NCBI GenBank assembly: GCA_002351955.1
Contig: DEHO01000054.1
Coordinates: 30,345-80,574, forward strand
Reading direction: 5' to 3'
From: Flavobacteriales bacterium UBA2798
GTDB lineage: Bacteria; Bacteroidota; Bacteroidia; Flavobacteriales_D; UBA2798
Length of the DNA: 50,230 nucleotides
Shown: in pieces, positions 44,071 through 50,230 of the stretch
Layout: every line of letters starts with the position of its first letter
Position numbering within the stretch: the stretch's first letter is position 1
Made by a program: the position numbers and the translations under genes
Notes under the pieces: generated by a model
The model's input: the letters and a program-made list of their open reading frames with translations, nothing else
Databases searched by the model: none
What the model was told of the DNA's origin: nothing

Positions 44071-45666
44071 ATGAGCACAACAATAGATACAAATAAAAAA
44101 AGCCTCACGCTTTCCGCTAAGTTCAGTGACAATTGGAGTTCTGATCTACTTGCCGGTTTTCTGGTATTTTTACTTGCACTCCCTCTTAGTTTGGGTATAG
44201 CAAAAGCCAGTGGTTTTCCGGCCTCGATGGGGGTGCTTACTGCAATAGTTGGTGGTCTATTAACCAGTATTTTTCGGGTTTCACCATTAACAATTAAAGG
44301 TCCCGCGGCAGGATTGATTACAATTTGTTCAGGAGCAATTATTGAATTCGGAGGTGCTGAGCAAGGTTGGAAAATAGCCTGTGCTGCAATTATGGTGGCT
44401 GCGCTATTGCAATTGGTAATCGCGTTGGCAAAACTTGGAGCGCTAAGCGATTTTTTTCCTCATTCCGCAGTTCATGGTATGCTTGCTGCAATTGGAATAA
44501 TCATTATTGCAAAACAAATTCCGGTGTTGCTTGGTGATGATCCTTCAATGTACAAGGGCGAAGGTCCGATCGAATTATTGCTCGACATTCCGAACTTTAT
44601 TTCACATGCTCACTGGCACATTGCGATTGTAGGCATTATCGGATTGATCGTTATGTTCGGATTGCCGCTAATCGGAATTCGTTTGCTCAAAAAAGTTCCT
44701 GCACCAATGGTAGTTTTAATGCTAACCATTCCTCTCGGAGTTTTCTGGCATTTCCGTGAAACAGAACCCGCGTACTCACTCGTTCAAATTGGAGATTTTT
44801 GGGGTTCAGTCGGATTCAATTTCGATTTTTCACTGATCTCTTCATTTGTTTTCTGGAAGTATGTATTTATGTTTTTGTTTGTAAACAGCCTGGAGTCCCT
44901 ACTTACAGTAAAAGCAATCGATGATTTGGATCCTTATAAACGATCGTCCAGTTACAACGGTGATCTTTTCGGTTTGGGTGCCGGTAATTTTGTTTCGGGT
45001 TTGTTGGGTGGATTGCCGATGATTTCGGAGGTGGTTCGTAGCTCTGCCAATGTTGGTTTCGGCGGAAGAACCAAATGGTCGAATGTTTTTCACGGCACAT
45101 TTTTGTTATTGGCAATGATTTTTCTCATCCCTTTCATAGAAATGATTCCCAATGCGGCACTAGCTGCTATGCTCATTTTTGCAGGTTTTCGTCTTGCTGC
45201 ACCAAAAGAGTTTATTCACACTTACCAGGTCGGCAAAGAACAACTTGCAATTTTTCTTGTAACAATAATTGTAACCTTAATGGAGGATCTTTTATTAGGT
45301 GTTGCAAGTGGAATTATTGTAAAAATTCTCTTTCATCTGTTTAATGGTGTTTCTATCAGAAGTCTTTTTGTAGCACACTTCGATAAAAAGGAAACAGAGG
45401 ATGAGATCTACATTAAGATCAAAGAGTCAGCGATTTTTTCGAACCTGATTGGATTTAAGAAAATGTTCATGTCCATTCAGAACGATAAAAAACTGGTAGT
45501 TGATCTTTCCGAAACAAATCTCGTCGATCATTCTTTCTTGTCTTTTATTAATCATTATAAAAACGAATCCATCGAACATAACCGGCCAATGAGTATTATC
45601 GGACTGGAAAACCATAAAGCATTTTCCAGTCACCCATTGGCCACTATGAAACGCAAAGTAAAATAA
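44071..45666 (+). CDS. SulP family anion transporter, probably bicarbonate
   Basis: A 531-residue inner-membrane transporter with the SulP core (about 25-420; signature DLLAGFLVFLLALPLSLGIAKASGFPASMG and TIKGPAAGLITICSGAI) and a C-terminal STAS domain (about 440-531, LVVDLSETNLVDHSFLSFI). SulP proteins exchange or import anions such as sulfate or bicarbonate, the latter as in cyanobacterial BicA. Being 21 bases downstream of dabB, it most likely carries bicarbonate or works with DabAB. Sulfate cannot be excluded from sequence alone. The STAS domain lacks extra extensions, and the protein is complete. No carbonic anhydrase gene is in the cluster. Confidence 0.87.
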   Translation: MSTTIDTNKKSLTLSAKFSDNWSSDLLAGFLVFLLALPLSLGIAKASGFPASMGVLTAIVGGLLTSIFRVSPLTIKGPAAGLITICSGAIIEFGGAEQGWKIACAAIMVAALLQLVIALAKLGALSDFFPHSAVHGMLAAIGIIIIAKQIPVLLGDDPSMYKGEGPIELLLDIPNFISHAHWHIAIVGIIGLIVMFGLPLIGIRLLKKVPAPMVVLMLTIPLGVFWHFRETEPAYSLVQIGDFWGSVGFNFDFSLISSFVFWKYVFMFLFVNSLESLLTVKAIDDLDPYKRSSSYNGDLFGLGAGNFVSGLLGGLPMISEVVRSSANVGFGGRTKWSNVFHGTFLLLAMIFLIPFIEMIPNAALAAMLIFAGFRLAAPKEFIHTYQVGKEQLAIFLVTIIVTLMEDLLLGVASGIIVKILFHLFNGVSIRSLFVAHFDKKETEDEIYIKIKESAIFSNLIGFKKMFMSIQNDKKLVVDLSETNLVDHSFLSFINHYKNESIEHNRPMSIIGLENHKAFSSHPLATMKRKVK

Positions 45667-45675
45667 ACAAGATGG

Positions 45676-45769
45676 GGGTGTTGGCAGGAATTATGATCGT
45701 GTTGATTTGGTTTTGGTTTGGTTGATCGATCTCACAGCTTGCAATCATGTTCAGGTCAACACCCTTTTT
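45676..45769. other. Long-loop inverted repeat after the SulP gene
   Basis: GGGTGTTG (45676-45683) and CAACACCC (45757-45764) are perfect inverted repeats of eight bases, 73 bases apart, and the second is followed by TTTTT. It fills the gap between SulP and the convergent flavin reductase gene. It may be a terminator with a long loop or a small structured RNA. The loop is rich in GGTTT words. Confidence 0.4.
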
Positions 45770-45770
45770 A

Positions 45771-46244
45771 TTAAATTCTGATAAGCTTTTTTTGAGAGAG
45801 GATTTCAGTCGTAAGAATGTGTTCTGAATTACTCTTGTAGGCAATCACATCGAAAATGTAGAGGTGATGATCTCCTGCATTTATTTCGGAGTGATAACTC
45901 AATTGAATATAAGCCGATGCATCTTTAAGTACGGTATGTCCTTTCCATTGTATTGTACGGTTTCGCTTTGAAAGCCATTCCGATTTATCATATTGTTTGC
46001 CGGATGTTTTTCCCAACATACGAATCAATGGGTATTGTTCTTCTCCTAAAAGTTGGAGCACCGCATTTTTATTCGATTTCAGGTTTTTAAGTGTTTTAGT
46101 ACCATGAAAAACAGCAACAGCATACCGTTTTGGCTTCATGCTTACCGCACTTACATAGGTGCAAATATTCATGTTGACTTTTCCTTTTTCGTATGTAGCC
46201 AAACTATACACTGCCAAAGACGGGATGTTCCAGGGTCGTTTCAT
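45771..46244 (-). CDS. Flavin reductase-like, FMN-binding split-barrel protein
   Basis: A 157-residue protein of the flavin reductase-like fold, which binds FMN and usually supplies reduced flavin or reduces small substrates in the cytoplasm. The opening MKRPWNIPSLAVYSLAT, with CTYVSAVSMKPKRYAVAVFHGTKT after it, matches the family's flavin-phosphate binding region, and the C-terminal DHHLYIFDVIAYK completes the barrel. The cysteine at CTYVSAVS is in the usual flavin-contact position. No partner monooxygenase is nearby. It is divergent from the small Cys-rich gene and convergent with the SulP gene. Confidence 0.8.
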   Translation of the reverse strand: MKRPWNIPSLAVYSLATYEKGKVNMNICTYVSAVSMKPKRYAVAVFHGTKTLKNLKSNKNAVLQLLGEEQYPLIRMLGKTSGKQYDKSEWLSKRNRTIQWKGHTVLKDASAYIQLSYHSEINAGDHHLYIFDVIAYKSNSEHILTTEILSQKKLIRI

Positions 46245-46333
46245 GATAATCTAACAGACTGACCTTTATTTTGTTTCTTGTTGATAATCAGGTAATTTTA
46301 TTAAGAATGATTCAAAATACCATTTTTAGGGTA

Positions 46334-46364
46334 TTGGGAAATTCCGACTGTTGATGCAGTTTTG
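46334..46364 (+). promoter_or_regulatory. Candidate promoter of the 50-residue Cys-rich gene
   Basis: TTG at 46334-46336, 20 bases, then CAGTTTTG at 46357-46364 (one mismatch from TAnnTTTG). Only four bases separate it from the ATG at 46369. Confidence 0.4.
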
Positions 46365-46368
46365 ATGT

Positions 46369-46521
46369 ATGGAAATCCGCCGGCCTTTTACGGGAATTGA
46401 ACTTCAACAACAATTGGAGGAGAATTGCTGTATCCTAAAGCAGCTGTTTGCGGATAAGAAAAAAAAGTGCTGCAAAAAATACAAGAAAAGCAAGCGCTGC
46501 GGATCTTGTCCGAAAGGATGA
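46369..46521 (+). CDS. Small Cys- and Lys-rich protein (50 residues)
   Basis: A small gene that length cut-offs would miss. The protein begins MEIRRPFTGIELQQQLEENC and ends in a strongly basic, cysteine-rich tail CCKKYKKSKRCGSCP, with six cysteines in the last 31 residues. The tail wording is like small Bacteroidota proteins that I have seen annotated as hypothetical; the paired Cys-Cys and Cys-x2-Cys arrangement could hold a zinc ion. A promoter-like sequence ends four bases before the ATG, and the stop is four bases before the convergent DUF1801 gene. No membrane helix or signal peptide is visible, so it is cytoplasmic. Function unknown; RNA or DNA binding is only a suggestion from the charge. 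Confidence 0.6.
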   Translation: MEIRRPFTGIELQQQLEENCCILKQLFADKKKKCCKKYKKSKRCGSCPKG

Positions 46522-46525
46522 GGAA

Positions 46526-46936
46526 TTATTTTTTCTTTTTATTACGGACTCTTTCTTCTTCCTCTGCTTTCCGGAACTTTACAATTTTAGTTATCAATCC
46601 GATCGGAAGTTTTTCATTGTAGGGAAACTGTATGGCTCCTTTTGATGTTTGAAATTTTTCAAGCTCTTTGCTGAAGGCAATGATCGGGCCTGTTGTTGGG
46701 TAAAATCCGACATGCGATTTGTTTGCAGCGTAATAAACCAAAACTTTGTCTATACAAAACGCCGGCATATTGTAGCTTATTTTTTCTGTCAGATGAGGTA
46801 CTGCTTTATGAATACACTTCCGAAGTTGTTCCAGAATTTCTTTTACATCCTCCGTTTGAGCAGCATGGTAGTGTTCTACCGACTCATACTTTATTGCTCC
46901 GTAGGCTTTGCGTGTGGTTTTTTTTACCGTCTTCAT
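46526..46936 (-). CDS. DUF1801 domain protein (YdhG-like)
   Basis: A 136-residue protein of the DUF1801/YdhG fold, with the diagnostic VKEILEQLRKCIHKAVPHLTEKISYNMPAF followed by a YYAANKSHVGFYPTTGPI strand region and a basic C-terminus (RVRNKKKK). Proteins of this fold include the frataxin-like iron chaperone Fra of Bacillus, so iron handling is possible, but the fold is broad and the function here is unproven. It starts nine bases after the stop of the VOC gene, so the two are co-transcribed. Confidence 0.8.
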   Translation of the reverse strand: MKTVKKTTRKAYGAIKYESVEHYHAAQTEDVKEILEQLRKCIHKAVPHLTEKISYNMPAFCIDKVLVYYAANKSHVGFYPTTGPIIAFSKELEKFQTSKGAIQFPYNEKLPIGLITKIVKFRKAEEEERVRNKKKK

Positions 46937-46945
46937 TAGAACAAA

Positions 46946-47470
46946 TTAACGATGTTGATCAATTAAAATTTCATTTCCATCAGGATCTTTTAACATAATA
47001 TATGCCGGACCTTTCGTTGTGTCGGGAGCTTCAACATCGAGTACTATTCCTTTCGCTTTCAGTTTTTGTTGAATTTCACGTACATCGTCAAATTCTTTCA
47101 GATCTTTTGCGCTTTCATCCCATCCCGGATTAAACGTGAGGATGTTTTTTTCAAACATGCCCTGAAACAAACCAATCAATGCGTTTTGGTTTTTCATGAT
47201 CAGATAGTTGTCTTTCATATCGCCTCCACTGGTGGTAAAACCTAAATGTTCATAGAATATTTTTGAGGCCTGAAGATCCTTTACGTTCAAACTGATTGAA
47301 AAGGCTCCGAGCGGTAAAGTGCTTTCTGCAACCGGAGTTTGTTTTACTACTGCTGTATCACATGTTGATTTGTCGCAACTATGTGCGCTCTTGCAAAAAA
47401 TAGAATTAGTAAAGAATCCCAGAAAATAAGAACCGATCAGTAAAAGAAAAATGATAAAAATGTTTTTCAT
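46946..47470 (-). CDS. Membrane-anchored or exported VOC (glyoxalase-like) protein
   Basis: A 174-residue protein with an N-terminal hydrophobic segment (MKNIFIIFLLLIGSYFLGFF), a short Cys-rich stretch (CKSAHSCDKSTCDTAVV), and a single VOC domain (about 52-174; FSISLNVKDLQASKIFYEHLGF and IMLKDPDGNEILIDQHR). VOC proteins are metal-using enzymes or resistance proteins; this one keeps the terminal Glu-type ligand in DPDGNEILI. An N-terminal anchor is uncommon in this superfamily and places it outside the cytoplasm or at the membrane, with cysteines that could bind metal. Substrate unknown. It is followed by the DUF1801 gene. Confidence 0.8.
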   Translation of the reverse strand: MKNIFIIFLLLIGSYFLGFFTNSIFCKSAHSCDKSTCDTAVVKQTPVAESTLPLGAFSISLNVKDLQASKIFYEHLGFTTSGGDMKDNYLIMKNQNALIGLFQGMFEKNILTFNPGWDESAKDLKEFDDVREIQQKLKAKGIVLDVEAPDTTKGPAYIMLKDPDGNEILIDQHR

Positions 47471-47518
47471 GGTTTATAGTTTAAATATGCTATGTTGATC
47501 TATTTATTAATGCACAAA

Positions 47519-48532
47519 TTACTTTTTTAAAGTATTTAGAAAATTTACCGTGTTGCCAATGGCTTCATCTGCATTCTTAAAGCGATAATTCAAGGCCTGA
47601 ATAATTTTACTGCTGTCGTACTCATAAACCGCATGAGCCGCACGTGCAGTTTCGCGGGTGATGAGTGGTTTTCTTCCGGTGAGTTTACTCGCTAATTTTT
47701 CCCATCTCCATGCAAAGCCGGTCATGAAGCTTGTTGCTTTAATGCTTGATGGTTTTTTTTCAAAGGCACGGGCAATCTTATTGAAGAGATCGCGAAAACG
47801 AATATTTTCTCCTGTAACCAGAAACCGTTCTTCCTCAATCTGACTTTCCATAAGTTGAAGCATGATTGCCGAAACATCACGCACGTCTACAATAGCATTA
47901 CCTCCTTCTGTATAGAATTTCATTCCGCCTGAACCCTGACGAAACATTGCAGTGCTGCCGGAATTCCAGTCGGCCGGTCCTAATATTACACTGGGGTTAA
48001 CAATAACAGCACATAAGCCTTCTTCTATCCCTCTCCACACTTCCCGTTCCGCATTGTATTTGGTAATGGCGTACCAGGTGTTTTCCGGTGCGTTTTTCCA
48101 TTGTGTTTTTTCAGTGATCATTTCATTACTCTTCGATCGGCCAAGAGCTGCTGTGGAGCTGACATGACAAAGTTTTCTAATTTGTGCATCCAGACATGCG
48201 TTCACAAGATTGGCTGTGCCGATGTCGTTTATTTCTGTCATTCGTCTTCTGTCCGACGGATCAAAACTTACAAGGGCTGCACAGTGGTACACCTCTGTAA
48301 TTCCGTCCAGGGCGTCATCCAATGAAAAAATATCACAAACATCCCCGTCAAACCATTCAATGGTTGAAAGAAATTCAGTTGCACTATCAGGAACGTAATA
48401 ATGAAAAAGAAGTTCAACGTTTTTGATCTTTTCACGGTTTCTAACCAGGGCACGAACTTTTTTACCGTGACGAACCAGGTCCAGCAAAAGATGTGAGCCT
48501 AATAGTCCGGTTGATCCTGTTACTAAAACCAT
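47519..48532 (-). CDS. NAD-dependent epimerase/dehydratase family (extended SDR)
   Basis: A 337-residue extended short-chain dehydrogenase with the nucleotide loop VTGSTGLLGSHL at the N-terminus, the catalytic segment CHVSSTAALG (Ser) and YAITKYNAE (Tyr and Lys). The NPSVILGPADW segment is typical of the dihydroflavonol-reductase-like or 3-beta-hydroxysteroid-dehydrogenase-like group, so reduction of a carbonyl or sugar-nucleotide epimerisation are both possible. A TATCTTTA box (minus strand, 48537-48544) lies four bases before the ATG. It is divergent from tyrS. Confidence 0.88.
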   Translation of the reverse strand: MVLVTGSTGLLGSHLLLDLVRHGKKVRALVRNREKIKNVELLFHYYVPDSATEFLSTIEWFDGDVCDIFSLDDALDGITEVYHCAALVSFDPSDRRRMTEINDIGTANLVNACLDAQIRKLCHVSSTAALGRSKSNEMITEKTQWKNAPENTWYAITKYNAEREVWRGIEEGLCAVIVNPSVILGPADWNSGSTAMFRQGSGGMKFYTEGGNAIVDVRDVSAIMLQLMESQIEEERFLVTGENIRFRDLFNKIARAFEKKPSSIKATSFMTGFAWRWEKLASKLTGRKPLITRETARAAHAVYEYDSSKIIQALNYRFKNADEAIGNTVNFLNTLKK

Positions 48533-48536
48533 GGGG

Positions 48537-48544
48537 TAAAGATA
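48537..48544 (-). promoter_or_regulatory. -7 box of the SDR gene
   Basis: TATCTTTA on the minus strand (one mismatch from TAnnTTTG), with four bases before the ATG at 48532, the same geometry as the tyrS promoter on the other strand. Confidence 0.4.
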
Positions 48545-48645
48545 GTATTATAGCCTTTTCCATGCTTTAGGAAAGCTCAAGAAAGGTGGCTATTGTCTTG
48601 ATTGATAATTCCATTGCTGCAGTATTTTTCGTTCTGCGAATACTT

Positions 48646-48653
48646 TATCTTTG
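48646..48653 (+). promoter_or_regulatory. -7 box of tyrS
   Basis: TATCTTTG, a full consensus match, four bases before the ATG at 48658. The -33 element is weak. A transcript from here would be leaderless or nearly so. Confidence 0.6.
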
Positions 48654-48657
48654 CAGG

Positions 48658-49947
48658 ATGAAGAATTTTATTGAAGAACTCCGCTGGAGAGGCATGCTTC
48701 ACGATGTTATGCCGGGAACCGAAGAATTGCTTAATTCAGGTAAACCCGTTAAAGCATATATTGGATTCGATCCCACTGCCGATTCGCTTGGGGTTGGGAA
48801 TCTTGTTCAGGTCATGACACTCGTACATTACCAACGTTGTGGTCACCAACCCATCGCTTTGGTTGGGGGAGCTACCGGGCTGGTGGGAGATCCTTCAGGA
48901 AAAAGTCAGGAGCGGAATCTTCTTACTGCCGAATTGCTTCAACATAACCTCAATTGTCAGCGTGCGCAGCTTGAAAAGTTCCTTGATTTTTCAGGAACAA
49001 ATGCTGCCAGCATCGTGAATAATTACGATTGGTTCAGTTCATTTAGTTTTCTCGATTTTATTCGTGATGTGGGAAAACATATTACGGTGAATTACATGAT
49101 GGCAAAAGACTCAGTGAAAAAGCGCATCACAGGAGAAGAGCGCGAAGGGATGTCTTTTACAGAATTCACATATCAGCTTATTCAGGGGTATGACTTCTTC
49201 CACCTTTGGAAAAACCATGGTGTACTATTGCAAATGGGTGGAAGCGACCAATGGGGAAATATTACAACGGGAACAGAGCTTATCCGAAGAATGGATGGAG
49301 GAGAAGCTTTTGCGCTTACAACTCCGCTGATTAAAAAAGCTGACGGAACAAAGTTTGGAAAAACGGAAAGTGGAAATATCTGGCTGGATAAAAAGCGTAC
49401 TTCTGCTTACCAGTTTTATCAGTTTTGGCTGAATGCAGCAGATGCAGATGCAGAAAACTACATCAAAATATTTTCAATTAAGGACAAAGAAGAGATTGAA
49501 GCAATTATTGCTGAACACCGTGCCGCACCTCATGAGCGAAAACTCCAGAAGGAATTAGCTCGGGAAATAACTGTCAGGGTTCACTCTGATGCCGATTATG
49601 AAACTGCTCTTGAAGCTTCAGCTATTCTTTTTGGAAAAGCGACATCTGAGAATTTGCGTAAGCTGTCTGAAGATGATTTTCTTTCTGTTTTCGAAGGCGT
49701 TCCCCAGGGGAAAATTCCGAGAGCAGAACTGCATACCGGAGTTGATCTGGTGACATTGCTCGGCGAAAAAAGCGGTTTCCTCAAATCACGAGGCGAGGCA
49801 CGTCGCGCCATTGAGGAAAATTCGATCGCCTTGAACAAGGATAAAGTTACAATGGAACAAATAGTCTCCGATGCTGATTTAATCAGCGGAAAGTATTTGT
49901 TATTGCAACGCGGAAAGAAAAATTATTTTCTTCTGATCGCAGAATAA
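48658..49947 (+). CDS. tyrS: Tyrosyl-tRNA synthetase
   Basis: Class I synthetase joining tyrosine to tRNA-Tyr. The 429-residue protein matches bacterial TyrS throughout: GFDPTADSL at the first strand, GGATGLVGDPSGKS, QMGGSDQWGNITTG for tyrosine and ATP binding, KFGKTESG in the KMSKS position, and a C-terminal S4 RNA-binding domain (about 365-429, SRGEARRAIEE ... GKYLLLQRGKKNY). The first signature motif, usually HIGH, reads GVGN at residues 45-48, so both catalytic histidines are replaced. The start is the ATG at 48658; the longer frame from 48586 has a hydrophobic lead unlike TyrS, and a perfect promoter box lies just before the chosen start. The stop codon abuts the convergent T9SS cargo gene. 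Confidence 0.93.
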   Translation: MKNFIEELRWRGMLHDVMPGTEELLNSGKPVKAYIGFDPTADSLGVGNLVQVMTLVHYQRCGHQPIALVGGATGLVGDPSGKSQERNLLTAELLQHNLNCQRAQLEKFLDFSGTNAASIVNNYDWFSSFSFLDFIRDVGKHITVNYMMAKDSVKKRITGEEREGMSFTEFTYQLIQGYDFFHLWKNHGVLLQMGGSDQWGNITTGTELIRRMDGGEAFALTTPLIKKADGTKFGKTESGNIWLDKKRTSAYQFYQFWLNAADADAENYIKIFSIKDKEEIEAIIAEHRAAPHERKLQKELAREITVRVHSDADYETALEASAILFGKATSENLRKLSEDDFLSVFEGVPQGKIPRAELHTGVDLVTLLGEKSGFLKSRGEARRAIEENSIALNKDKVTMEQIVSDADLISGKYLLLQRGKKNYFLLIAE

Positions 49948-50230
49948 TTATCTGGCAATTACAACGCGTATTGTTTGACTGAGATTGCCTGTCTGAACAA
50001 GTAGCAAATAATTTCCTGCACCAAATTCAGCGCAATTAATGCGGTGATTTCCATTGGCAGAACTTTGATATACTGTTCTTCCTGTTATGTCTGTCATTTG
50101 AATGGACGCTTTTTGTTCCTGTGCTGAGATTGTTATTTCCATCCATTCATTTACAGGATTTGGCGCAACTGTAACAGTGAGTTTTTGTTCGATTTCTTCT
50201 GTTCCTGTGGTATGACTAACAAACACTGTT
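49948..50230 (-). CDS. C-terminal part of a T9SS-secreted protein (partial)
   Basis: The last 93 or so codons of a gene that runs off the right edge; the frame is open to the end of the window. It contains a type A T9SS sorting domain: VAPNPVNEWMEITISA, QMTDITGRTVYQ and the terminal LLVQTGNLSQTIRVVIAR. The protein is therefore exported by the Por system and released or attached at the surface. What precedes the tag, and so the function, is outside the window. It converges on tyrS with no bases between the two stop codons. Confidence 0.85.
   Translation of the reverse strand, partial: TVFVSHTTGTEEIEQKLTVTVAPNPVNEWMEITISAQEQKASIQMTDITGRTVYQSSANGNHRINCAEFGAGNYLLLVQTGNLSQTIRVVIAR

Overview
The window looks like a chromosomal segment of a Bacteroidota bacterium, probably an environmental or uncultured lineage; I would not name a genus. 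The evidence is two complete and one partial protein carrying Por/type IX secretion (T9SS) C-terminal sorting domains, a TonB-dependent receptor, TPR-SpoIIE phosphatases and HisKA_2 kinases of the kind common in this phylum, almost no Shine-Dalgarno sequences, and repeated TAnnTTTG -7 promoter boxes. By eye the G+C is moderate (low to mid 40s percent). I see no prophage, insertion sequence, CRISPR array, tRNA or rRNA.

Layout. 1-12.8 kb: a HisKA_2 sensor kinase cut by the left edge, a very large secreted WG-repeat-like protein, a fructosamine-kinase family protein, a Nudix hydrolase coupled to a TPR/SpoIIE phosphatase, then a five-gene minus-strand sulfur/redox cluster (Crp/Fnr regulator, two single-domain rhodaneses, a YgaP-like membrane protein, a DUF6132 protein) with a CRP-type palindrome at the rhodanese promoter, followed by a PolB-type 3'-5' exonuclease, a small lipoprotein and a methyltransferase-like protein. 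12.8-23.7 kb: recJ, a secreted protein overlapping a 1229-residue NtrY-like kinase, an enoyl-CoA hydratase with a clean terminator, and a tightly packed flippase-dut-uvrC unit. 23.7-29.1 kb: an S9 peptidase, a nested-palindrome intergenic repeat, gpsA, a 344-base intergenic stretch holding an unexplained inverted repeat, and an outer-membrane porin ending at a bidirectional terminator.

29.1-36.4 kb: a minus-strand unit reading small membrane protein, TonB-dependent receptor, seven-bladed RCC1 propeller with T9SS tag, fourteen-blade (double) RCC1 propeller with T9SS tag. I consider this the most unusual locus: a receptor apparently co-transcribed with large T9SS-exported beta-propellers, ligand unknown. 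36.4-39.1 kb: a lysozyme/transglycosylase-fold-like secreted protein, a lipoprotein gene split by one in-frame TAA, and a small membrane protein.

39.1-45.7 kb: a dissolved-inorganic-carbon uptake operon (small secreted protein, dabA, dabB, SulP transporter) behind a recognisable promoter. DabA keeps its predicted zinc ligands. 45.7-50.2 kb: a flavin reductase-like protein, a 50-residue Cys/Lys-rich protein, a DUF1801 protein and a VOC protein, an extended SDR, tyrS with an aberrant HIGH motif, and the C-terminal end of another T9SS cargo cut by the right edge.

Functions are assigned from motifs readable in the translations and from family knowledge. No database search was possible.
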